DNA from: JBOZRQ01 sp050789255
Lineage (GTDB): Bacteria; Bacillota; Sulfobacillia; Symbiobacteriales; Symbiobacteriaceae
Length of the DNA stretch: 64,000 nt
Assembly (NCBI GenBank): GCA_050789255.1
Contig: JBOZRQ010000025.1
Span: 245,254 to 309,253, forward strand
Direction of reading: 5' to 3'
In this document: positions 26,613-33,767 of the stretch, piece by piece
Numbering within the stretch: position 1 is the stretch's first letter
Layout of the letters: each line of letters opens with the position of its first letter
Notes under the pieces: generated by a model
The model's input: only the letters and a program-made list of their open reading frames with translations
The model's database searches: none
What the model was told of the DNA's origin: nothing
Translations under genes and position numbers: made by a program

Positions 26613-27659
26613 TTGGAGGTGGCCCGTGAGGACAGCCGGGGACTGCGGGTTTGGGGCCGCCGCTGAGCGGTCGTCGGCGGTGATGATGATCAGATCGAAG
26701 TCGCCCAGTGGCAGTCCGCTTTCGACCTGGAGGCTGAAGTTGTCGCCCCAGGTGCGCTGGCAAAGCCCTACCGGGTGGCGGTTGCGGGTGTGCCGGTTCT
26801 GCAGCCAGGCTCGGTAGGCATTAAAGGCGCGCCCGGTGGAGGGGTCGGCGCCCAAACGGGAGGGGCTGGGGAGGCCCCGCAGCGACAGGGTGAGGGCGCC
26901 GCGGGAGCTGTCGACTACGGCGATGCCCCCGCCGCGGGTCGCCTGTGGATGGGCGGAGGCCAGGGGGACCTTGGCCAGAGCTGGGCTGACCGGGTCGTGG
27001 CGCAGCTTGAACCCCGTGACCGCAGGCGCCTGTGTGGGAGGCCCTGCCTCGGGCTCTGGCTCGGGCTCTGGCTCGGGCTCCGATGGCGCCTCAGCTTCGG
27101 CCTCGTAGTCGGTTTCCGCGTCAGGCTCGGGTTCGTTTTCGGGCTCGGGTTCGGGTTCGCTTTCGGTCCCGGATTCCCCAGACTCCGGCTCAAACTCGGG
27201 CTCCGTTTCGGAGCCAGATTCTGTGCTGGGTTCCAGCTCGGGCTCGGGCTCGGACTGGGACGCAGGCTCAGACTCCGATTCCGACCCGCTTTGGGCGGCG
27301 CCCCGAACAAGCCAGACGAGTGGCCCGGACAGCACCACCCCTCCGACCGAGACCAGGAATGCCGAGGTGGATTCCAGCGCCGGACACGCCATCTCCACCG
27401 AGAGGCTGCCCTCGCCCCCGGAGCCCATGTGGAAGGGACCCAGGTAGGTTGGGTCACCGGTGCCCAGCGCCCACCCATGGTAGACTGCGGGTGAGCGGGC
27501 GTTCTTCAGAAAGAGCGTGACCTTGCAGGTCGGTCCCTGACCGCTTACCATGCCATATCCTTCAAGGGGCCGGTCCGACTCGTTGCGAAAGGCCGGGGCC
27601 TCCGGCCCTGACTCGCTAAGCACCACCGCGGCAATCTGGCTGACGCTGGCGTCCGCCAT
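26610..27659 (-). CDS. Hypothetical protein: two related beta-domains joined by an acidic Glu/Pro/Ser linker
   Basis: No confident family. 349 residues from the ATG at 27659, which has ggaggg 7-8 bases upstream. The N-terminal part (about 30-110) and the C-terminal part (about 235-335) look like copies of one domain: each has a TL.L strand, a Y..W(A/L) motif (VYHGWA; AYRAWLQ), an LG or VG turn, and a SL.VE strand (GSLSVEM; FSLQVES) followed by a hydrophobic strand (FLVSV; DLIIITAD). Between them lie about 95 residues dominated by Glu, Pro and Ser. The Y.AWL...LG...L layout resembles the RskA-type (anti-sigma-K) extracytoplasmic domain, but I see no clear signal peptide or helix anchor except a weak hydrophobic stretch near 105-118. 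It stands alone on its strand. Confidence 0.7.
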   Translation of the reverse strand: MADASVSQIAAVVLSESGPEAPAFRNESDRPLEGYGMVSGQGPTCKVTLFLKNARSPAVYHGWALGTGDPTYLGPFHMGSGGEGSLSVEMACPALESTSAFLVSVGGVVLSGPLVWLVRGAAQSGSESESEPASQSEPEPELEPSTESGSETEPEFEPESGESGTESEPEPEPENEPEPDAETDYEAEAEAPSEPEPEPEPEPEAGPPTQAPAVTGFKLRHDPVSPALAKVPLASAHPQATRGGGIAVVDSSRGALTLSLRGLPSPSRLGADPSTGRAFNAYRAWLQNRHTRNRHPVGLCQRTWGDNFSLQVESGLPLGDFDLIIITADDRSAAAPNPQSPAVLTGHLQ

Positions 27660-27897
27660 GAATTCATCCCTCCCCGGTCCTTTGTCGATATGTATGAGCG
27701 GGGTTCCCGCAACTTGTCTACGAACCGTATGACACATCCGGACACGGAATAGCGATTTTGTGTCACACGCTGGAAGGAATCAGGGGGGCGTCGTACGAAT
27801 ACATGCATATGTAAATAGAGATCGACAACAGCGACAGTTCGTTTATCTAACGACTGGTTGGTTGTCCAGGGGAGACAGAGGGAGAAAGGGGAGCGCG
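27660..27897. other. Divergent intergenic region, 238 bases
   Basis: Lies between the reverse-strand gene and the acyl-CoA operon, so it must hold promoters in both directions. It is AT-richer than the genes. gtgtcacac and similar direct or inverted short motifs occur around 27725-27770, and an acatgcatatgt stretch around 27802-27813, but I could not assign a convincing promoter or operator. Confidence 0.4.
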
Positions 27898-29049
27898 ATG
27901 AGCCTGAACTTCGATTTGAGTCAGGAGCAGGCCATGATCCGGAAGGTGGCGCAGGAGTTTGCCGACGAGGTGGTCGCCCCTGGCGCCGGCGAGCGGGACA
28001 AAACGGGGAAGTTCCCGCTGGACCTCGTCAAGCAAATGGGTCAGTTGGGGCTCTTCGGCATACCGTTCTCTGAGGAGTATGGCGGTATGGGCGGAGACAC
28101 GGTCTCCTATGCCCTGGCGGTCGAGGAGATCAGCCGGGCGGATGCGAGCCTGGGCATCACCTTGGCGGCGCACTGCTCGATCGGCATGGGCCCGGTTTAC
28201 TACTTCGGCACTGAAGAGCAGAAGCGCAAGTGGCTTCCCGGGGCGGCTCGGGCTGAGTTCCTCGCCTCCTTCGGGCTGACCGAGCCCGGCGCCGGCTCCG
28301 ACTCTGCGGGCACGAAGACCACAGCCGTGCGCGACGGCGACGGCTGGGTCATGAACGGCTCGAAGAGCTTCATCACCAACGCCGCGTACTGCGGGTATAT
28401 CGTGTGCACCGCGGTGACGGAGCCCGAGAAGGGCCATAAGGGTATCTCGGCCTTCATTTTGCCGAACCCCACCGAGGGCTTCAGCGTTGGTCCGGCTTAC
28501 GAGAAGATGGGTCTGCATTCCTCGGACACCCGGCCGCTCTACTTTGACAACGTGCGCCTGCCCGCCGACGCCCTGCTGGGCGGCGAACAGTTGGGCCAGG
28601 GCTTCAAGCAGTTCATGGTGACGCTGGACGGCGGCCGCATCTCCATCGGAGCGATGGCGGTGGGCATCGCCCAGGCCTCCCTGGATGCGGCGCTCAAGTA
28701 CGCCAAGGAGCGGGTGCAGTTCGGCCAGTCCATCTCCAAGTTCCAGGCGATCCAGTTTAAGCTCGCCGACATGGCCATGGAGGTGGAGCTGGCCCGGACC
28801 ATGGTGCTCAAGGCGGCCTGGCTGAAGGATCAGGGGCGGCCTTTCACCAAGGAGGGCGCCATGGCGAAGCTCTTTGCCTCCGAGGTGGCGACCCGGGCGG
28901 CGAACCAGGCGATCCAGATCCACGGCGGCTCTGGCTATATGGAGGAGTTCCCGGTCTCACGCTTCTGGCGGGATGCCAAGTTAACTGAGATCGGCGAGGG
29001 AACCAGCGAAATTCAGCGAATCGTCATTGCAAAACAGCTCGGCTGCTAA
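27898..29049 (+). CDS. Acyl-CoA dehydrogenase
   Basis: FAD enzyme that forms the alpha-beta double bond of an acyl-CoA. 383 residues with signatures FGLTEPGAGSDSAG, the FAD-contacting RDAKLTEIGEGTSEIQR and the catalytic-base region GGSGYMEEFPVSRFWRDA. By length and motifs it belongs with the short/branched-chain enzymes (butyryl-, isovaleryl-CoA). ATG at 27898 with aaggggag upstream. It opens a nine-gene operon containing a biotin carrier, carboxyltransferase and enoyl-CoA hydratase, reminiscent of the yngJ-yngE order of Bacillus and of leucine or isoprenoid acid breakdown. Confidence 0.94.
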   Translation: MSLNFDLSQEQAMIRKVAQEFADEVVAPGAGERDKTGKFPLDLVKQMGQLGLFGIPFSEEYGGMGGDTVSYALAVEEISRADASLGITLAAHCSIGMGPVYYFGTEEQKRKWLPGAARAEFLASFGLTEPGAGSDSAGTKTTAVRDGDGWVMNGSKSFITNAAYCGYIVCTAVTEPEKGHKGISAFILPNPTEGFSVGPAYEKMGLHSSDTRPLYFDNVRLPADALLGGEQLGQGFKQFMVTLDGGRISIGAMAVGIAQASLDAALKYAKERVQFGQSISKFQAIQFKLADMAMEVELARTMVLKAAWLKDQGRPFTKEGAMAKLFASEVATRAANQAIQIHGGSGYMEEFPVSRFWRDAKLTEIGEGTSEIQRIVIAKQLGC

Positions 29050-29084
29050 GCAGCAGCCGAGCGCCAACGGAGGAGCGATGGGTC

Positions 29085-29291
29085 ATGGTGAAGTCGAACA
29101 TGGCGGGTACGGTGTGGAAGATCCTTGTGAAGCCCGGCGACAAGGTTGAGGCTGGCCAGGACGTGCTGATCCTCGAGTCGATGAAGATGGAGATTCCGAT
29201 CTCCGCCGAGTCGGGGGGCACCGTGAAGGCGGTCAAGGTGAAGGAGGCGGACTTCGTCAACGACGGTGACGTCGTCGTGGAGTTCGAGTAA
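29085..29291 (+). CDS. Stand-alone biotin carrier protein (BCCP-like, YngHB-type)
   Basis: A 68-residue biotinyl domain and nothing else. The biotinylation lysine lies in LILESMKMEIPI (ESMKME replaces the more common EAMKM). The mirrored half FVNDGDVVVEFE completes the flattened barrel. Such mini-carriers serve acyl-CoA carboxylases in Bacillus (next to yngH and yngE). Here the carboxyltransferase is encoded in the same operon, but no biotin carboxylase gene is in the window. ggagga 10 bases upstream of the ATG. Confidence 0.93.
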   Translation: MVKSNMAGTVWKILVKPGDKVEAGQDVLILESMKMEIPISAESGGTVKAVKVKEADFVNDGDVVVEFE

Positions 29292-29492
29292 ATGGCTGCC
29301 GGTTGGATCGTTTTGGGTCTTTTGGCTTCGCTGGTCGGGATGTTCTTCTTCCCGTGGGGTCTGGTAGTGGGGGCTGGCTTGCTATTGGGCACGCTGTGGC
29401 ACATCGCCAGCACCCTGGAACGGATTGAGGATCTGCTGAGGGAGTCGCGGCAGGCGTCGCCGAGGGCGCCTGACGACAAGGAGGCTACATAG
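29292..29492 (+). CDS. Small membrane protein (66 aa), unknown
   Basis: Not recognised. Begins directly after the biotin-carrier stop codon. Two hydrophobic segments (about 3-20 and 22-39) are joined by FFFPWG, and followed by an amphipathic charged helix STLERIEDLLRESR and a polar tail. Its stop shares one base with the GTG of the atuA-like gene, so it is translationally locked into the operon. It might anchor operon enzymes to the membrane; that is speculation. Confidence 0.65.
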   Translation: MAAGWIVLGLLASLVGMFFFPWGLVVGAGLLLGTLWHIASTLERIEDLLRESRQASPRAPDDKEAT

Positions 29493-30859
29493 TGCGTACG
29501 GTACGAATTGGGGCGGGGCAGGGGTTCTACGGGGACTCGCTGCTGCCGGTCCTGGACGTCGCCCGCTACGGGAACGTCAAGTACATCTCCTTTGATACGC
29601 TGGCCGAGCTGACGCTGGCCATTTTGGAGAAGGGCCGTAAGAAGGACCCCACGCAGGGCTATACCAAGGACGTCGTGCCCATGATGCGCAACCTGCTGCC
29701 GATCTGCCGGGAAAAGGGGATCAAGCTGATCACCAACGCCGGCGGCATCAATCCGCAGGGCGCCGCCAAAGCCGTGGCCCAGGTGGCCAGGGAGCTGGGG
29801 CTTAACCTGAAGATCGCCTGCGTGACCGGGGATGACATCTACGACCGGCTCGATGAGCTGGCGGCGCAGGGCGTTACCTTCAAGGACAAGGAGAGCGGCC
29901 AGGAGCTGGGGGACGTGCGGGAGCGCGTGCTCTTCGCCTCGGTCTACCTGGGCGCCGACGTGATCGCCGAAGCGCTCCGGCAGGGTGCCGACGTGGTGAT
30001 CACCGGGCGGACCACCGACACCGCCCAGTTCCTCGGCCCGCTGATCTACGAGTTCGGCTGGGGCCGCGAGGAGTGGAACAAGCTGGCGCAGGGGATCATC
30101 CTGGGCCACTTGATGGAGTGCTCGGGCCAGGTAGCGGGCGGCAACTTCCAGGTCGGCTGGGAGGATGTGCCCAGCCTCGAGCGGATCGGTTACCCAGTCG
30201 CTGAGGTGAGCGAGGACGGCACCTTCGTGCTGAGCAAGCCGGAGGGGACCGGCGGCCTGGTGAGCGTGAGGACCGTGAAGGAGCAGTTCCTCTACGAGAT
30301 CCACGACCCGACCAGCTATATCACCCCGGACGTGATCTGCGATCTGACCACCACCCGGATCGAACAGGTGGGGGAGAACCAGGTCCGTGTCAGCGGCACG
30401 GTGGGGCGCCCGGCCCCGCCGACCCTGAAGGCGCTGCTCGGCTACGCCGACGGCTGGATGGGCGAGGGCTACATCTCGTTCAGCTGGCCGAAGGCTTACG
30501 CCAAGGCGAAGCGGGCGGCCGAGATCGTCGAGAAGCGCCTCCAGATGCAAGGCGTCAAGCCGCAGGAGACGCTGATCGAGTACATCGGCATCAATTCGCT
30601 CTGGGGCGCCCTGGCTCCCGAGCCGCTCGATGAGGATCTGATTAACGAGGTGCGCTTGCGGATCGCCATCCGGACCAATAATAAGAAGGATTGCGAGGTG
30701 CTGGCGCGGGAGTTCCCGCCGCTCTTGCTCTCCGGTCCGCCTACCGCCTCGGCCGTGGCGGGCACGCCGGCGCCCCGGGAGCTGATGGGCCTCTGGTCCA
30801 CGCTGATCCCCCGGGAGCTGGTGGAGCCTGGCGTCAGAGTAGAGGTACAGGAGGTGTAA
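29492..30859 (+). CDS. AtuA family protein (DUF1446)
   Basis: Member of the AtuA family, named after acyclic terpene utilisation in Pseudomonas. 455 residues with family segments VRIGAGQGFYGDS, KGIKLITNAGGINPQG, ADVVITGRTTDTA and QVAGGNFQVGWEDV. Biochemical role is unsettled even for the Pseudomonas protein, where it is tied to citronellol/geraniol breakdown. GTG start at the TAGTG junction with the preceding gene. The operon partner immediately downstream looks like the detached C-terminal domain of larger AtuA proteins. Confidence 0.88.
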   Translation: MRTVRIGAGQGFYGDSLLPVLDVARYGNVKYISFDTLAELTLAILEKGRKKDPTQGYTKDVVPMMRNLLPICREKGIKLITNAGGINPQGAAKAVAQVARELGLNLKIACVTGDDIYDRLDELAAQGVTFKDKESGQELGDVRERVLFASVYLGADVIAEALRQGADVVITGRTTDTAQFLGPLIYEFGWGREEWNKLAQGIILGHLMECSGQVAGGNFQVGWEDVPSLERIGYPVAEVSEDGTFVLSKPEGTGGLVSVRTVKEQFLYEIHDPTSYITPDVICDLTTTRIEQVGENQVRVSGTVGRPAPPTLKALLGYADGWMGEGYISFSWPKAYAKAKRAAEIVEKRLQMQGVKPQETLIEYIGINSLWGALAPEPLDEDLINEVRLRIAIRTNNKKDCEVLAREFPPLLLSGPPTASAVAGTPAPRELMGLWSTLIPRELVEPGVRVEVQEV

Positions 30860-30862
30860 GCG

Positions 30863-31186
30863 GTGGCCCGTAAGATGAGACTGATCGAAATCTGCCACGC
30901 TCGCTCAGGCGACAAGGGCGACTCCTCGGACATCTCGCTCTTTGCCAATGACGACGCAGCCTGGGCGCTAATCCGGCGGTACGTGACGCGGGAGCGGGTG
31001 GCGGAGTACTTCCGCCCTGTTGCCCACGGGCCGGTGGAGATGTGGGAGGTTCCCAACGTCCAGGCGTTGAAATTCTTGGTACACGGCGCGTTGGGCGGCG
31101 GGGCGCCCCGCTCCCTGCGGAGCGACAACCTGGGGAAAACCTTCGCGGCAGCCCTCCTGCGCATGGAGATCGAGACAGAGGAGTAA
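30863..31186 (+). CDS. AtuA-related C-terminal domain protein
   Basis: 107 residues beginning MRLIEICHARSGDKGDSSDI, a segment typical of the C-terminal domain fused to AtuA in other bacteria. Here it is a separate chain, 3 bases after atuA, with aggaggt inside the end of the upstream gene. Presumed to work with the AtuA protein as a two-part enzyme or regulator. No catalytic residue can be named with confidence. Confidence 0.8.
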   Translation: MARKMRLIEICHARSGDKGDSSDISLFANDDAAWALIRRYVTRERVAEYFRPVAHGPVEMWEVPNVQALKFLVHGALGGGAPRSLRSDNLGKTFAAALLRMEIETEE

Positions 31187-31192
31187 TCTTCG

Positions 31193-31984
31193 TTGGACCT
31201 GAGAGTCGATGTTGACCGGGCCAGGGCCTATGTCCTGGCCCATGGCGGTTCCAGGGATCAGGCCCGGCTGGACGGTATTTTCGGGGCGCCCCGCCCCGAC
31301 CGGGACGTAGTGAAGGCGCTGGAGTCGCTCCAGAACCCCGACGGCGGCTTCCCGCTCCGGCAGGAGCCCGGGGCGCCGAGCGGCGTGGATACGACCTGCT
31401 ACATCCTGGCGCAACTGAAGGATCTGCCGCCCCTGGCCGGGTCGCCCATGGCCTCGCGGGCGCTGGCCTTCCTGCGTCGGAGCCAGAACCCAGCCGGGCA
31501 CTGGGAGGAGTCGGCGGCAGTGAAGGAGCGGGCGCCCCGCTGGGCGGCGGGGGACCCCGCGTCCACCGCGTACCTGACGGCCAACGCTGCCTACACGCTG
31601 CTGACCATGGAGCCCGACCACATGGACCCGGTGGCCCGGGGGGCAGCCTGGCTGCGCAAGGAGCTGGAGGACGGCGCCGGGGGTCAGTACATGTTGACCC
31701 TTGCCCTGGCAGCGGCGGTGTTCTACAAGCTTGGGTTGCCTGAGGTGGCTGCAGCCCATGAAAGCCTGTCGGGGCGCCAGATGGACGCCGGCGAGCTCGC
31801 CTGGTGGCTGAGCTGTGCCCTGGAGGCGGGCGTGGGGGGACGGTATCTGCTGCCGGTAGCGAGGCAGCTTGCCGACCTGGCGGCGCTCCAGCAACCGGAC
31901 GGCTCCTGGCCGGCTGAAGAGGGCTTCGCTGTGGAGTCCACGCTGATGGCGCTGCGGGTATTCCGGGGATATGGGGTCGTTTAA
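31193..31984 (+). CDS. Prenyltransferase/terpene-cyclase repeat protein
   Basis: 263 residues made of alpha-alpha barrel repeats of the prenyltransferase/squalene-oxidocyclase kind: ALESLQNPDGGFPLR, ALAFLRRSQNPAGHWEE and LAALQQPDGSWPAEEGF, each with the Q.PDG.W-like turn. At this length it has only part of the barrel of a true squalene-hopene cyclase and I see no DxDD motif, so it is more likely a non-cyclase relative. TTG start at 31193, 6 bases after the preceding gene. Its place beside atuA genes suggests a link to isoprenoid substrates. Confidence 0.75.
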   Translation: MDLRVDVDRARAYVLAHGGSRDQARLDGIFGAPRPDRDVVKALESLQNPDGGFPLRQEPGAPSGVDTTCYILAQLKDLPPLAGSPMASRALAFLRRSQNPAGHWEESAAVKERAPRWAAGDPASTAYLTANAAYTLLTMEPDHMDPVARGAAWLRKELEDGAGGQYMLTLALAAAVFYKLGLPEVAAAHESLSGRQMDAGELAWWLSCALEAGVGGRYLLPVARQLADLAALQQPDGSWPAEEGFAVESTLMALRVFRGYGVV

Positions 31985-31999
31985 TAGGGGGATTCGTCC

Positions 32000-32776
32000 A
32001 TGGCAGATGATAAGGTACTGCTGTCGATAGAGGGTCACGTGGCCCTGGTCCAGTTGAATAATCCCGAGCGCTACAACGCCCTCTCCCGTCAGGTGATCGA
32101 TGACCTGACGGCGGTCGCCCGCAAGCTGGCGGTCAGCCGGGACGTTCGGGCAGTGGTGCTCCACGGCGGGAGATCCAAGGCGTTCTGCTCGGGCGCCGAC
32201 CTCAAGGAGCGCCTGGGGATGGAGGAGCCGCAGGTCTTTGAGACCGTCCATCTCCTACGGGAAGCGATCAATCTATACGAGCGCCTGCCGATGCCCGTGA
32301 TCGCAGCGATGCACGGCATGGCCTTCGGGGGCGGCTGCGAGCTGGCCCTGGCCTGCGACATCCGCATCATTGCGGAAGACGCGCAGATTGGCCTGACCGA
32401 GACCTCCTGGGCGATCATCCCCGGCGCCGGCGGTTGCACCCGGCTGCCGCAGCTGGTCGGTCCTGCCAAGGCCAAGGAGCTGATCTACACGGCAGCCAAG
32501 CTGAGCAGCGCTGAGGCGCTGGCGATCGGCCTGGTCAACCGGGTGGTCCCGGCGGATCAGGTGCTGACCGCCGCCCGGGAGATGGCGGAGCGCATCGCTG
32601 CCAACGGGCCGCTGGCAGTGCGGGCGGCCAAGCGGGCAATCAACGGCGGGATCGCCCTGGAGACCGGCCTGGCGCTTGAGTTTGAGGCCTACCAGTCGAT
32701 CATCCATACGAAGGACCGCCTGGAGGGCCTGAAGGCCTTCGCGGAGAAACGGGCGCCGGTGTACCGCGGTGAGTAA
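32000..32776 (+). CDS. Enoyl-CoA hydratase
   Basis: Crotonase-fold enzyme that adds water to enoyl-CoA. 258 residues. The oxyanion-hole segments are SGADLKE and AFGGGCELALACD, and the catalytic pair is expected in GLTETSWAIIPGAGG, where the first Glu is present (LTE) and the second aligns near the Ile-Pro-Gly step. ATG at 32000; overlaps the next gene by 8 bases. It closely resembles YngF-like hydratases associated with acyl-CoA carboxylases, and would handle the product of the dehydrogenase or carboxylase of this operon. Confidence 0.92.
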   Translation: MADDKVLLSIEGHVALVQLNNPERYNALSRQVIDDLTAVARKLAVSRDVRAVVLHGGRSKAFCSGADLKERLGMEEPQVFETVHLLREAINLYERLPMPVIAAMHGMAFGGGCELALACDIRIIAEDAQIGLTETSWAIIPGAGGCTRLPQLVGPAKAKELIYTAAKLSSAEALAIGLVNRVVPADQVLTAAREMAERIAANGPLAVRAAKRAINGGIALETGLALEFEAYQSIIHTKDRLEGLKAFAEKRAPVYRGE

Positions 32777-33746
32777 GCTGATCACCGGTGTGCGTTTCCG
32801 GCCCCACCGGGTGACGCTGGGGGGCGCCCTCGGCGGGCTGCTGGAATTTGCCGGTCGGGATCTGCCGCAGCCCTACCTGATGGGCGTCACGGGCCACGCG
32901 TTCCGGCTGACGTCCGACGTGGTCTTCTCGCCGTCAGGGCCGGTGGAGCTCAACTTCCACGAGGTCTTCCCGCTGTGGGAGAACGTGGGCGCCTGGTTTC
33001 GGCGGGTCGCCGCCAAGCCCGCTGACCAAGACTTTGACGCGGTGCGGGAGGACGCACTGCACCGGATCCGGGAGTCCGTCGATCAGGGGCGCCCGGCGAT
33101 CGTCTATGACCTGCTGAACGTGCCCGAGTACGGCCTGGTGGTGGGCTACGAAGGTGACCGCCTGGCCTGCCTGACCCTGACCAACCCGGAGGAGCCCGCT
33201 TGGATGGAGGCGGCAGAGTGGCCCCCGCAGGCCCATGCCAGCTTCACCCGGGCCGAGGTGATCCAGCTGCTGGACCTGGCGCCCGCCTTCGATGCCCGCC
33301 GGGCCGAGGTGCAGAGCCTGCGCTTCGCCGTGGATCATTTCTGGGCGCCGGCCTCCCGGGATATGTGGCTGCAGCACGGGAAGAACGCCTACGAGTTCTG
33401 GGCTGCCGTGCTGGGATCGGCCATGCCCCTGCACGGCCCCGAGGCTGGCATGGGCCACACCTACAACGTCATGCACCTGCACCGGGCGCGGCGGGATGCC
33501 GCCGTCTACCTGGGTGAGTTGGCGGGGAAGTACCCGGAGGCTGCATCGCTGCAGGGGGCAGCGAAGGCCTATGCCGAGGTGGCAGCCATCCTGGAGGAGG
33601 GGACCCGTGTGGCACCCTTTCCCGGGCAGGGTCTGGCAGAGAGTGCGGAGCTGCGCCGGACCCTGGCCGATTGTATCAAACGGGCGATGGCGGCCGAGCG
33701 CAGGGGAATCGACGAGATCGAGCGAGCGCTGCGAGCGCTCCGGTAA
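32769..33746 (+). CDS. Hypothetical protein, possibly BtrH-like
   Basis: Not firmly recognised. 325 residues, soluble. The N-terminal half has the rhythm GGALGGLLEFAG ... GVTGHAFRLT ... GRPAIVYDLLNVPEYGLVVGYEG, like the BtrH N-terminal/papain-like cysteine-peptidase-related domains, but the usual cysteine is not evident. The C-terminal half is helical with alanine- and arginine-rich segments (about 225-325). Tight overlap (8 bases) with the enoyl-CoA hydratase gene ties it to the operon. An acyl transfer or hydrolysis role is conceivable. Confidence 0.6.
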   Translation: MSKLITGVRFRPHRVTLGGALGGLLEFAGRDLPQPYLMGVTGHAFRLTSDVVFSPSGPVELNFHEVFPLWENVGAWFRRVAAKPADQDFDAVREDALHRIRESVDQGRPAIVYDLLNVPEYGLVVGYEGDRLACLTLTNPEEPAWMEAAEWPPQAHASFTRAEVIQLLDLAPAFDARRAEVQSLRFAVDHFWAPASRDMWLQHGKNAYEFWAAVLGSAMPLHGPEAGMGHTYNVMHLHRARRDAAVYLGELAGKYPEAASLQGAAKAYAEVAAILEEGTRVAPFPGQGLAESAELRRTLADCIKRAMAAERRGIDEIERALRALR

Positions 33747-33767
33747 CGAGGGGAGAGTCCGCTAGAT

